DNA of 64,000 bases, taken from contig JAKJHU010000375.1 of assembly GCA_022316685.1 (NCBI GenBank), positions 1 to 64,000 on the forward strand, given 5' to 3'. The stretch comes from Progne subis subis. Its lineage: Eukaryota > Chordata > Aves > Passeriformes > Hirundinidae. The notes beneath the pieces were generated by a model. It saw nothing but the letters and a program-made list of their open reading frames with translations, was not told the DNA's origin and did not search any database. Below, piece by piece: positions 10,293-22,155 of this stretch (its first letter is position 1; every line of letters starts with the position of its first letter). The position numbers were made by a program, and so were the translations under genes.

Positions 10293-12480
10293 GCCTGCAC
10301 TGAAGGCAAGGCAGCAGCAGCCAGGGCTCCACAGCAGGGGAAGCCCCTGTGCCTGCCCACACATCCTCTGCTGCAATAGTCTGCCTGGGCACCCTCCTTT
10401 GGCATCTCCAGCCACTGCGGGCCAATCCTTGCTGCCACTGCTGCAGCTTCAGGGCTTTCTGTGCCTGCACTCGCCACAGCTGCTGGGGAACACAACGGGA
10501 CAATTCCACTCTGGGGCTCAAGCACACTCACACACTGGGCTGGCTGCCATTAAACTGCTGGAAAATATTCCAACTTTAAAATTATTTCTTATTTTATTTC
10601 TCTACTCAGGCTTGATTTGCCTTTGCCCTGGGAAAAGGAATTTTAAAGGTTTCATTTTAAGGGATGTTACACCACTCTACAGAGATGAGTTTCACATCTC
10701 AACAGACTGGGAAGAGCACAAAAGATACCCACAAAGATAACGACCATCAACAAAACATCAAAGCCCATCAGCAAACACCAAAACATCTGCCCCAGACCCT
10801 GCCCCTGGAATAGTTGGAGACACCTGGTCTGGAAAAGGCTGATAAGGAAATCCAGGAGTGCAGACCTAATTAACATCACAGGCAAAGAAATCCACTCCAA
10901 CAGGAAACCAAATACTATGAACTTCACAACTAGGAAGCAATGAACATTAAACAATGATTTTTCTATGGTTCAGGCTGTTTAAAGTTTAGGAAAAATCTAG
11001 TAAAACTCACGTGTGTGGAATGATTTTCTCTGCACACCCGGGCTATGTGTGGATGAAATGATTTCTGTTGCACACCATGGCCAGAATCAAGTAATGCCTT
11101 GACTCTTAAACACAAAGATATTTTTGGAGTTTTTGGTTTTTCCCAGTTTCAGTGAAAAGATTACACCATTAGAATAAATTTTTCGTAATAATTTGGTTTT
11201 TATATTGTCAGTTAGGTTTGGGCCAGGGGTGGGAGAATCAATTTTCAGTCGTCGGAAAAGAAGTAGAAAAAACTTGATTGCTTTGGAATGTTTTTGTGTA
11301 TGTTTGTGTGTGGCTCTTAGTGATGGCAAAAATTTGGTATGAGTTTCTTGATGTTCACCCTCAGGTTCCACTTTGGAAACCAGACAAGATTTAAAGGTGA
11401 CACTTTAATATATAGTCATTAAAATATATTAAAAAAAAAAAAAGGCAGACTATGGGGGTACTTCATGTGAGTCATTTAAGGCTGCTCTGGAAGAGAAGCT
11501 TAGCTCCAGGGCAGCCAGGAGAGGAGTTTAGAAATGCAAATTAACACTGCTGGGGAAAAGTGTGGACAATGCCTCTTCTTGCCTGGGGCAGGAATTGGGC
11601 TGATTCCCTCTGCCCCTCAGCCCAAGCTCTGCCTGCTTGCACAGATGGAATTTGCACAGCCAAAGGCAGAGCCCACACTCAGGATATCTGACTCTGCAAC
11701 AGAAACTGGGGCAGCTGCAAAGGAAAACAGCAAATGGAGAATGCTGTGAAAACTTCACTAAAAGAACTGGGGGAATCATCCCTCTCCCCACTCCAACATG
11801 TGCTGTCACTGTCTAGGTCACACAGGGAGCATGAGAGCACTGGGGTGTTCTTGCTACCACAAGTTCAGAGAAATCAGTTGGGAATCCAAGGATGTGATGA
11901 TTTAATTAGGGAAAAGAGATCAATGATGCAGCCCTGGCTGGAGGGAGCAACCAAAAATGGGGAAAAGATGAACGGCCACCAGAACAAATCCTACAACACC
12001 ATGGAGCAGCCCCTGGGAACCCGAATGAATTCATATCAGGCCAGAGAACCCATTTATCATTTCAATGGCATAATTCGATTACAAGATGTCCTCGAAATAA
12101 TAACCAACCAGACAGATCCAGCTCCTGAGTCTGGCCGATCAATCCACTCAAATGAAGAACGAGACATTTCACCATGGGATGGGATCAGATTATCTATTAG
12201 CAGAAGGAGGAGCACAGTGTGGAAAATTAAATGACTCAGATCCTGTTGGCAAATAGATGACAACCAAAAAGTGGTGAAACAGGTAACAAAGGAAATAAAA
12301 AAGCAGCTCATGTATTGGTCCAAACGTGGAAAGGATGGGAATGGGACACAGGTTCGTGGTTCCCTGGCACACCATGGGTTAAACGAATGCTCTTTCTCCT
12401 CTGCTGTGCTACAGCAACTCTCATCTTTTGACCATGCACAGACACCTTGCTGAGTGCAGCTCATTCAGCACGGGAGCAAG
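10293..12480 (+). pseudogene. ERV Z env remnant, copy 1
   Basis: The recognisable part is the transmembrane subunit at about 12060-12460: an LQxVLEIITNQT-like heptad segment, then a QVTKEIKK segment, and a hydrophobic stretch rich in L, C and A before the 3' LTR. It is split over frames with stops. Surface-subunit sequence upstream (10600-12050) is too decayed to describe. It is part of an old endogenous retrovirus, and no functional envelope can be made. Confidence 0.55.
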
Positions 12481-12554
12481 GGGATGCAGCTGGCAGCCAG
12501 GCCTCCTGAGCCACAAACGGCTCCAAAAGGACAGGGAAGGAGGTCACTGAGAAG

Positions 12555-13020
12555 AATCCCAAATCCAAACAGGACCAGGAAGAAAAAACAGAGTCAAACA
12601 GTGAATCTGCTTGGAGAGAGGGTCAGGGACTTGGAGATAAGGAAGTAAAGGGAGAAACCATCAGTTTCAGAAAATGTTACTCATTGACACAGACTGCTGC
12701 TCAGCCAAGATCCTGCTAAATTCCTGAACATCGAGAAGAGAACAAAGACTGAACAGAGCCATGAATATCGGATGTTATACAAAGGAGTGCATATTAACGA
12801 GGACACGCAGTAGGCGATCGGGAAGTCTCAACTTTCCAAGTACCTTCGCCACTGGGCAAAGGGGAGGGAGATGCAGAAGGCAAAATCTGGATAAAAAGAG
12901 GCTGCGTACTACAACAACTGAGAGACCCCATGGCAAATGCCGCATGGCCTCTCCCTTTGTTCAGGAATAAAGTCACTTTTACAGGACTCCTCTGTCTCCT
13001 TTGGGGACAGAAACCTCTGA
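12555..13020 (+). mobile_element. ERV Z 3' LTR, copy 1 (3' end truncated)
   Basis: Parallels the 5' LTR at 6045-6525, including the motif TGCTGCTCAGCCAAG and the CATGGCCTCTCCC hairpin region with AATAAA near 12966. It stops matching after AAACCTCTG at about 13019, roughly 20 bases short of the expected end. A few filler bases then lead to an inverted copy of the 5' LTR. Confidence 0.6.
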
Positions 13021-13026
13021 AGACGC

Positions 13027-13510
13027 GAATTCCAGAGGAGCCCCAAGGTGTGTGGGAAACTTGACATCACCAGAGGTTTGTGTCCACAATGAAGACAGGA
13101 GTTCTGTAAAAGTAATTTCCATTCATAAAAGAAAGGGAGAGGCCATGGGACATTTCCCATGGGGCCTCTCCAGTTGTTGGAGGATGCAGCCTCCTTTTCA
13201 TCCTAATTTTCCCAGCTGCATCTCTCTCTCCCTTTCCCCATTGGCTAAAGTATTTGAGAGGTACAGACTTCCAATCCCCCTACTACATATCCACCTTAAT
13301 ATGCACCCCACTTCTGCATAGGTAGCAATATTCACAGCTCTGTGAAGTCTTTGTTTTTCTTCTCGAAGTTCATGAATTTATTAGGCCCTTGGCTGAGCAG
13401 CAGTCTGTGTGGTCAGTTCATAACATTTTCTGGAGCTGATGGCTTCTTCTGTGCCTTCCTTATGTCCAAGTGCCTGGCCCTATCCCCAAGCAGCTTGACA
13501 GCGTGTGTTT
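13027..13510 (-). mobile_element. Inverted ERV Z 5' LTR with primer-binding site
   Basis: Reverse complement of about 6547-6050 and 58345-57835, starting with the GAATTCC next to the primer-binding site (13027-13033) and the site itself (about 13030-13047). No ERV interior accompanies it. It marks the first base of the left inverted arm and abuts the truncated 3' LTR of ERV Z copy 1. Confidence 0.65.
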
Positions 13511-13559
13511 GTAAAACCCTTTGCTCTTCTTCCTTTCCTGGGGGTGCCCCGTTTGCGGG

Positions 13560-14250
13560 ACATTCCCCTAGAGCATGGGGCACCGCCGTGAGGGGAATTT
13601 GGGGAGGTGGGAGGGGGGAGCGCCAAGGCCGGGCCCCCCCGCGCTGTCCTGGCGGGAGCGGCTGCAGCGGGGACCGAGTGCGGGCGGGAGCGGCCGAGAG
13701 CCCAGCGCTGCCCCAGCCCGACCTGCCCCAGCTCCATCGCTGCCCCTGCGGTGGGATGCTGTGGGTTTGGGGGGAAGAGGGAGCCGGCAGTGGGTGCTGG
13801 GCCTGGGGCAGGAGGAGAAGGGAAGGAGAAGCAGGGTTGAAGAACAAAATGTTGATGCACGTGGGAGGAGAAGGTGGGATTGTGCAGGAGAAAGAGGAAT
13901 AGTGGGAGGAAGAGGAGTGTGAGGAAGAGTAGGGACACAGGAGTGTGAGGAGCAGGAAGAGGAGGCAGCACAAGGTTCCAGCCCTCCCTGTATCTGCAGC
14001 CTCCCCCAGCCCCAGGAGTGTTTCCCTCCCCACATGCAGCAGGTGAGCGGGGAGGGGAATCCATGATTTTGATGGGAGTGAATCTTGGTGTTTCTGAGCT
14101 TGATTGAGCTAAATGTTGATGCTTTGGGTTTTTGCAAGGGGCTGAATCTTTTAGAAGAGGTTTTGGCTGAGTCTTGATGTTTGGGGAGTTTTTGATCTGT
14201 GTCTTGATGTTTGGAGGACTTTTGGAATGAATCTTTTATGGAGGTTCTTA
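13560..14250 (+). promoter_or_regulatory. GC-rich 5' region of the plus-strand zinc-finger pseudogene
   Basis: Inverted counterpart of 5313-6040 and 57100-57800, with the CpG-rich core at about 13580-13790. It precedes the zinc-finger coding exon at 14302 in the same relative position as in the other copies. A promoter and untranslated exon role is inferred from CpG content and position. Confidence 0.4.
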
Positions 14251-14292
14251 CAGACCAATGTGGCAATTCTTACATTGCCAATGACTTCCTGA

Positions 14293-15176
<884 letters not shown>

Positions 15177-15785
15177 CCCAACACCAACGGAGGCACCTAA
15201 GGGAAGCGCTGCGAGTGCCCCGAGAGCGGGAAGAGCTTCGTGCGCTGCTCCAGCTCCATCCCCCGTGGGAGGATCGGCCTTGGATGATCCCCAGTGACCC
15301 CCGTTGGGCAGAGCCCTGCTGATCCGTGGTCCTGGTGATCCGTGTTGGGAAGACACCTGGCTGGGATGCTCCACATCTTCCTGGCTCCCTGTGGGCACCT
15401 GGATCAATGCAGGGGCAGGAACATCCATTGGGACACAGACCGACATTGGGAATTCCTTGGGAGAGCGATTTGTTGACTTTCAACCCCAGAAAATCTTTTG
15501 CATTCAATCCTATCATCTGGTGGCACAAGGAATACTGGATGGTCTTGGAGGTCTTTTCCAATCTCAGGGATTCCACATTTTGATTTCCTGTTGCCCAAGT
15601 GGTGTCTTGCACAGCCAAATAGTGAAGATCAAGTGCAGGAACCAAGATTTTGGAGACAGTGGGGTGGAAACCCCTCCAAAAAAGGTTCTTCCCTCCCAGC
15701 CAGGCACATGGATCCTCAGCTGGCACAGACACACAATCCTTTTTTTTGACCTTGATTTGTTTTTATTTCTCTTCATCACTTTAAA
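15177..15785 (+). other. Zinc-finger 3' flank with degenerate last finger
   Basis: After the last finger comes an out-of-frame [10 protein letters not shown] remnant (about 15205-15240), also present downstream of the stops at 56186, 19430 and 52190. The rest matches 55590-56180 inverted. Where the intact copy has AATAAA on its sense strand (55585-55590), this copy reads AATAAG near 15805. No other gene is visible. Confidence 0.5.
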
Positions 15786-15789
15786 ATCC

Positions 15790-16060
15790 AACATTGTGGT
15801 AAAAATAAGAGATTGAACTGGGACATGGGTGAGGACATGGGGGACATAGACATGGTGGGACATAGACATGGAGAGTGACATGGGGACACATGGACATGGC
15901 CAGGGATGTGGCCATTCATGGGGACATGAGGGGAAATGGGCACAGCTGGAGATGTGGGGGACAATGACAGGGATGGATTTGTGGTGGGGAGACAGCCATG
16001 GGTGAGGACATGGTGGGACATGGCCAGTGACATGTGGGGACATGGCCATGGCCGGTGCCA
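15790..16060. repeat. GGGACATGG minisatellite, left arm
   Basis: Short irregular tandem units containing ATGGGGACATGG and GGACATGGTGGG. The inverted copy is at about 55340-55570. Open frames rich in M, G, H and W here are by-products of the repeat. Confidence 0.65.
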
Positions 16061-17072
16061 TGGGGGGAACTTGCAGGGGCTGTGGGGGATGCTGGGTTTG
16101 AGGGAGTTGAGGGTTCCTGGGAGGGACTTGGGGCTTGCTGAGGGCTTTGGGGAGCCCAGAGCTGGGAGACCCTGGCAGAGGTTGTGGGGCAGCTGCTCAA
16201 GGACCCCCTGAGCTGGACCCCCAGCCGGGCATTGGGCTCCTGGAAGGGAATGAAGGTCCTTGTCCCCAGGAGGGAAATCCCAGCAGCCCCAGGGTATTGG
16301 GGGCAGCTGAGAGGCCACAACAGGGAGGGGAAAGCCAAACAGAGCTGTCCCCCTCCAGAACTGCACCCCAAAAATCCCAAACTCAGGGCTCCTCCCAGGA
16401 AAAAGCTGTCAGGAGGTGCCTGAATTGAGGGAAAGGGGGATGGGACCTCAGACTGAGCAGGAGGGGCCTGGAACCTCCAAAACCAAGCATGGGGGACAGG
16501 GCTGGTGGATTGGGGGGCAGAGGGGAAGGGGTGGAAGAGCAGGGAAGAAGAGGGGGCTAGAACCCCCAAATTGCTTTGGGAAGGGTCCCACTCCTCCTCC
16601 TTTCTAATCCCCAAGATGGTGCTGGGGCAGTGCTGGACTCTGGGCCTGGCTTGGGCACCCCCCCTGCGCCCCCTCCCCAAATTCCCCTGGCAGCTTCAGG
16701 GCGCCCAGGCGCCTTTTGGTGTTGGCTGGGTGCTGTGCTGGGGTTCAGGTGCCTCCCAAGGAGTCCCCAGAGCGGGGTGACACAGGGGGGACACACGGGG
16801 GTCCCCATTCCCGATCCATCCTGGGGCCCGTTCTGTCCCCTCCCAATCATGGTCCCCCCGCAGGGTCCCCCCAAGTCCCTCTCCACTGTCCCCAGTAAAC
16901 AGGACTGGGGTGAACTGGGAAGCTTTGTTGGGAACACTGGGAGCAGCTGGATGGGGACAGAGTGACAGCAGGGCTGGGGGGACACACGATCCCCCCAAAA
17001 TCATCTCGGGGACGGAGCAGGGGGTCCCGGCCAGGCCCGAGGCCACGGGGAGGGGCTGCGACCGCCGCCAGC
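16061..17072. other. Class II beta 3' flank, no gene recognised
   Basis: Reverse complement of about 54319-55340. It includes the untranslated sequence after the class II beta stop codon (about 16840-17072, minus sense). The remainder is GC-rich and has long open frames on both strands with no recognisable domain and no conserved splice pattern. I do not call a gene here. Confidence 0.4.
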
Positions 17073-17329
17073 TCAGGAGCTCTGTGGGCAGAGAAAAGGG
17101 GGTGACACCGGGCTGGGGGCCCTGGGGGAGCACACACGCTCTGGGGAGAGGGGACACACCCCTGGGACCCCCCCTCACCTTCTTGCACAGGTAGAAGCTG
17201 AGCCCCAGCACAAGGAAGACAAAGCCCAACACAAAGCCCCCATCCCCTCAGCATCTTGCTGTGGCGGCATCCAGCATCTCTGGGGGTCTGCAGGGCTCAG
17301 CCCCAAAACCTCTCACAGACACCCCAAGC

Positions 17330-17830
17330 CCCTCCAAGCTCCCTCCCAGTCTCCTCCAGCCCACCCAGGACCCCCTGAAACCTCCTCCCAATCCCTTCGT
17401 GCCTCCCCAGGACCCACCAAAGCCTCCTCCCGTCCCTCTCAGGATCCCACAACCTCCTCAATTGCCCACCTCCCCAGGATCCCCAAACCCTCTCCCAGTC
17501 CCTTCCCAGCCCCTCCAGGACTCACCAAGACTCCTCCCTGTCTCTTCCCAGCACAACCAACCTCACCCCAATCCCTGCTTTCCAATCCCCGATCACCTTC
17601 CAGCCCCTCCAGGCTCACTCCAATCCCTCCCAGTTACACCCAGCACCCCCAACTCCTTCCCACTGCCCACCAGCACCCCCAGAACCCCATCCCATCTCGC
17701 CAGAATCCTCCAAACTCCTCCTCAGCCCTTCCAACACCCGAGCCCTCTACCGGTTTCGACCAGGCTCACTCCAATCCCTCGCAGTTCCTCCCAGCACATC
17801 CCAGTGCCTCCCCAGTTCCCCCCTGCCTCC
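17330..17830. repeat. CCTCCCAG/CCCAGT repeats in class II beta intron 3
   Basis: Intron between the beta-2 and transmembrane exons of the minus-strand pseudogene. As printed it is dominated by irregular CCTCC, CCCAGT and CCAGGA units. It gives a 326-codon proline/serine-rich open frame on the plus strand (17261-18241), a composition artefact overlying the exons. The homologous intron is at 53690-54090. Confidence 0.55.
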
Positions 17831-18413
17831 CCCGTGCCCCAGTGCCGGCTCAGGGGCTGCTCCAGGCTGACGTGCTCCACCTGGCAGCTGGAGGTGACCC
17901 CGCGCCGCGGGGAGGTTTCCAGCAGCACCAGGAGCTGCTGGCTCCAGTCCCCGTTGGGGCCCACGGCGGTGCCACCCCGTGCCCCGAGAGCTGCTGCTGG
18001 CCCTGGAAGCAGCTCAGCTGGATGTGGGCAGGGCAGAAATCCATCCCGGAGCAGAGCAGGCGGCCGGGGCCGGGCTGGGAGCTGGGGCAGCAGCGAGATG
18101 GAAACGCTGGGGGAACTGGGAGAGAGTGGAGACACACTGGGATCAGCTGGGGGAAACAGAGACAGAGAAGGTTGCTGTGGTATTGAGATGGACTGGGAAC
18201 GGACTGGAAGGCTGGGAACGGACTGGAAGGGACTGGGGTGAGAGAAATGGGAGGGATGGGGGGCACCGAGAGAGAGGGTGGAGCTCTGAGAATGAACTGG
18301 GAATGGACTGGACTGGGCTGAGAGGAAGTGGGAGGGACTGGGAGGAACTGGGAATGAAGCGCGCGGCACTGGGAGGCCGAATGGAGCGCGGGGCACTCGG
18401 CGCTGCGGGTCTG

Positions 18414-18457
18414 CCTGGCAACAGATGAGTCATCACAGACACGCGCTCTCATTGGCT
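18414..18457 (+). promoter_or_regulatory. SXY-type MHC class II promoter module, antisense in intron 2
   Basis: X1 CCTGGCAACAGATG (18414-18427) runs into X2 TGAGTCATC (18426-18434), with Y box CTCATTGGCT at 18448-18457. By eye this is very close to the mammalian DRA X1/X2 arrangement, with the usual 13-15 base gap to Y. It faces the plus strand and lies between the beta-1 and beta-2 exons of the minus-strand pseudogene, so it does not sit where that gene's promoter should be. The same is true of the inverted copy at 53196-53239. Confidence 0.6.
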
Positions 18458-19429
18458 GAGCGGCGTCAGCTCCACGCACGGCCGGGATGGACACGCGGGG
18501 GAGAACTGGGAGAGACTGGGACGGACTGGGATGGACTGGGAGAGCCACGGGTGTCTCGGAGAGGGGCAGGAGGCCCCGGGATGGACACGAAGGAGGGCTG
18601 AGGGCTCTGGGCTGATTCCCAGGCAGGTTTTGAGGCGCTCCAGGGTCATTGCCAGGCAGGGCCCCACGGGACACGCTCTGCCCCACGCTCACCTCCGCGC
18701 TCCACGAGGAACGGGCTGGACAACTCGTAGTTGTGCCGGCAGTGCCTGTCCGCCGCAGCCCGTCTGTACTCCCTCCATCGCGGGTCGCTGTTCCAGGACC
18801 TGGCAACTTCTCCCCACAGGAGGTGTCCCCCACCTACAGCCCCACATCGCTGCCCGAGGGCAGGAGCTGCTCCCGGCTGTCGCTGTTCCTGGCCACGAAC
18901 CTCCCCCGCTCGGTGCCGTTCATGCAGTGCCAGCCGCACTTCAGCATCTCCTGGAACAGCCCTGTGTGTGCAGGACACAGGTGCGGGGGTGCCCCCAGCA
19001 GCCCAGAGCAGCCAAGAGCTCCGGGGCAGCCCCGACTCCGCAGCCCCAGGGGAGTCCGGCTGAGGAGCTCGGGGCGCTGTGGGGCTGGCTGGCACCTGGG
19101 GAGTCCTCAGCGCCCTGCGCTCTGATGGGCTCAATTCTTTTAGTGCCTTCTCTGATGGGCTGAGGAGAGGCCCGGCAGTGGAGAGAAGGATCGGGACAGA
19201 TCCCGCCCCGAGCAGCGGCGCGGCCACAACAGAGCCAGCCTGGGCACAGGGAGGGAATTTATTACCAACCAAATCACAGCAGCACCAGGAGAAGGGCAAG
19301 AAATGTCTCCAACACCTTGCCCACAGCCAGCGGGATCAGCCAGGAGCACGGATCAGCAGGGCTCTGCCCAACGGGGGTCACTGGGGATCATCTAAGGCCG
19401 ATCCTCCCACGGGGGATGGAGCTGGAGCA

Positions 19430-19700
19430 GCGCACGAAGCTCTTCCCGCTCTCGGGGCACTCGCAGCGCTTCCCTTAGCGGTGCCTCCGCTGGGTGTCGG
19501 GTCTCTGGGAGAAGCCCTTCCCACACTGCCCACACTCCCAGGGCCCGTCCTTGGTGTGGATGTGCTGGTGAATTTGAGGCTGGAGTTCCGTCTAAAGGTC
19601 TTCCCACATTCCCCACACTCGGAGCGCCATTCTCTGGTGTGGATTGTCTAGTGCTGGATGAGGCTGGAGCCATAGCTGAAGCTTTTACCACATTCCCTAC
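19430..19700 (-). pseudogene. C2H2 zinc-finger fragment, left arm
   Basis: Minus-strand reading gives CGKSF...[20 protein letters not shown] and CGQCGKGF pieces in shifting frames, followed by the degenerate [10 protein letters not shown] tail. Two to three fingers survive and the upstream part is cut off by LTR Y at 19701. The mirror copy is at 51952-52250. Confidence 0.75.
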
Positions 19701-20378
19701 TGTCCTGGTTTAGGGACAAATTTGGGAGAAAACCCCTGAATGGGATCCCTCCGGGAAGCAATCCCAAATGGCTCCTCCCTCCAAACTGGTCTGGTAAGAA
19801 ACTTCTTGGAGAAAAGTGTAAAATACTTTTACTTACGCAAACAAAGTGCATACAAGTATAAAGAATGAATAGTATGAAAGAGTAAAACCTCTCGTTCTGG
19901 AATGAGATGGCAAATTGAGAAAGTTCTTGCCCTGGATGTAGCTCAGCTCTCTCTCAGTCTCTCATCAGTCCCAGTCCCTCCCGGCTGCTGATGGAAAATG
20001 CCGAGGTCCAGGCCCCGGTGGGCTGCAGGTGCAGCCCTCAGTGCTCCCCTGGGTTTTCAGTCCAGAGCAGGTTTAAACAGTTCCAAGAAAAAGGAAAAAA
20101 AAAAAACACCAACAAAACAGTCCATTAGAACTTCTTCTGCCCTAGGCTAGCTGAAACTAACTAAAAGGAAAAAAAAATATCTTTGTCCTGCAGTCTCTCC
20201 AAGCTTCTGCCAAACACCCCCGTCTGGAGAGGAATGTGTAGGAGTCAGGCAGTTTTCTCAAAACAAACTCCTCGCTTCTCCTTGCTCTTAGAATCAGTCT
20301 TAAAGGCACAGAACTCAATATAGAGCACAAACAGAACAGACAATTGGGATACACGCATCACAAAGTCACCCTAGGACA
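19701..20378. mobile_element. LTR family Y, copy 2 (complete)
   Basis: Runs TGTCCTGGTTT to CCTAGGACA, 678 bp, with inverted TGTCCT/AGGACA ends. The left flank is the zinc-finger fragment and the right flank the ERV X leader; 5 bp flanks (CCTAC and GTCAG) do not match, consistent with a recombined or duplicated composite. Its inverted counterpart is 50616-51951. Confidence 0.8.
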
Positions 20379-21089
20379 GTCAGGCACCTTCCTCCCCCCT
20401 GCTACAGAAGGGAGGCAATCCCCTCTCCGGTGGCCTGCTTTAACTTAGCAGTCTCCGGAGGGGAGTATTTTTCCCAACCCTAAGGGTCCCAGCTCCCTCT
20501 CCTTAAACCAGTCCTCTATGGTCCAGCAAAGGGAGCTTATCCCCTCCAGGTATCCTTGGTTCCTTCTCCGTTGGGTCCCACCCGTGTGTCGGTGTCCCAC
20601 CTGGGGAAAGCCTACTCCAAGGTACCGCTCGGGAGCCTCCTTCAATGGAGGAACGGGAGCCTGCGCGAGTTAGGGTGGCGAACGGAATGATACTCCCCCT
20701 TCTCCCACTCTTTCAGGGCACCTCAGGGTGCACTCGCTCCTCTCACTCACTCTGATACGCTCTTACTCTCACACCATCTCATACACTCTTACTCTCACAC
20801 ACTCTCTCACTGGCACCTCTCCCTTTCGCACTCCAATTCAAATTCGTACCACCCGATGCCGAATCCCCACTCGCAGAACCGACCTGTGTCCTGCGAGCCT
20901 CGCTCCCTCTCAGAGGGTCTTTCACTCTGGGTTTGCCGGGTCCCTGGTAGCCCTTTGGGAATCCCAGCTGCACTGTCCACGGTCGAGGAGAAGGCGATGA
21001 TCTCAGGTGGGGAAAACTCCTCCAGGCGCGCTACTGGGATCCGTCTTCTTCCAGACCGCTCCAGGTGCGGGATCCCAGACGAAGTCCCA
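20379..21089 (-). mobile_element. ERV X leader and primer-binding site, copy b
   Basis: Counterpart of 577-1283 and, inverted, of 49909-50615. The primer-binding site is at about 21072-21089 on the minus strand, slightly decayed. Only leader sequence is present, with no gag, pol or env. Confidence 0.6.
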
Positions 21090-21640
21090 GAATTGTTCCG
21101 AATGAGGTCACGAAACTAGTTGTTATGGGAATTTGACCAATAATTTTATTAAAGAAAATTGACTACCAGGAAGGAGGGGTTTGAGCGAAGTCTCCCACCC
21201 TTTTGGACAAGCCAGATACAAGGCTGTCAGGAATGTTTACTCTCTCTTTCTTCTTCTTCCCCTCAGGGCTGTCAGTCCCCTTTGTTATAGCCTCTGTCTC
21301 CTCAGGGATTGGTGGGGTTTTGGATCCTCGCTGTGATTGGCTCCCTTTTCTCGGGTTTGATTGGTCTTTAACGGGAGCCTTTCTGGACCAATCGTATCTT
21401 TCCCGCCTTTGAACCATTGGTCATTTGGTCCACCAATCAAGGCTGGAGTCGGGGTCCGTTCTGGAACTTTCTGTGGGGGAAAGAAAGATTCCCCCTCCTC
21501 TCTTTTCCTCTTTGTTTCTCTCCGGCATTAGTCCTTAGAAAGCATTGTCAGCATTGTCCAGGTTCCAGCAACTCTTCAAGTGCAACTGTTTACAATTTGT
21601 ACAAAGTTGCGACTATAAATCAAACTTACAGGATTCAAAG
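21090..21640 (-). mobile_element. LTR X, copy b
   Basis: Minus-oriented LTR with CCAAT boxes (about 21310-21440) and AATAAA near 21150. It matches 49376-49904 inverted and lacks the solo ERV2 LTR found in copy a, so it is an empty site. Homology to the other copies stops after about 21645, and 21645-21780 is AT-rich sequence that I cannot assign. Confidence 0.6.
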
Positions 21641-21784
21641 GTCTAGTTTTCGAACACATATAAATAATATATGTTCCTTTTCCGGGTTAAGTAAAAGGTG
21701 GCCTGTCCACCTTGGCCAAATCCGGTAAATTGGTCCAAATCAGGTGGTAATTGACACGTTAGGAAATAGACGTTATGAAATAAG

Positions 21785-22145
21785 CATATCCCAGTTGCCT
21801 TGAACATTCTCGTAGTCATTTCCAGGCACTCCAGTTACCTCAGCATGGTTCAGTTGCCCCTCAGTTTGATCCAGTCACTGCCAGTACATCCCAGTTGTCA
21901 CCAGCATGCGTCCTGTCATTCCCAGTGCATCCCCAGTAGGTTCTCAGCATAGGCCTGGTAGCTCCCAGTCACCCCCAGTCAGGTCCATTCACACCCCCTA
22001 TAATCCCAGTACTGCTGCCAGTGGCGCCCAGTCTCTCCCAGTATATCCCAGCCACTCCCAGCTTTTCCTAGTCATTCCCAGTTCCTCCCAGTTGCTTTCA
22101 GTGTGATTCCAGTTGCTCACGGCCACTCACAGTCAATCCCAGTAT
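21785..22145. repeat. CCCAGT-type minisatellite, left arm
   Basis: Same array as 48675-49210 (inverted) and 2370-2688. The inverted homology to the right arm ends at about 22108, exactly where the ERV2 3' LTR ends in the right arm (48674). Confidence 0.75.
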
Positions 22146-22155
22146 TGCTGTGGGT

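Larger units (their letters stand above)
17073..18961 (-). pseudogene. MHCIIB: MHC class II beta pseudogene, left-arm copy
   Basis: Exon 2 (beta-1) is 18961-18693, 269 bp against the usual 270. It reads FQEMLKCGWHCMNGTERGRF, hits an in-frame TAG where the family has HYVGDT, then changes frame before SWNSDP and CRHNYEL. Exon 3 (beta-2) is about 18115-17834 and shifts frame before VPNGDWSQQLLVLLETSPRR. Exon 4 (transmembrane, GFVLGFVFL then FYLCKK) is about 17287-17179 and has its own stop near the 5' end. A last exon AGCTCCTGA lies at 17081-17073. No leader exon was found. In life the family presents extracellular peptides to CD4 T cells; this copy cannot. Confidence 0.85.

Noticed and set aside
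17261..18241. 326-codon plus-strand frame rich in proline and serine
   Set aside because: It runs antisense through the class II beta exons and their CCCAGT-type introns; composition explains its openness, and no domain or splice pattern supports it.
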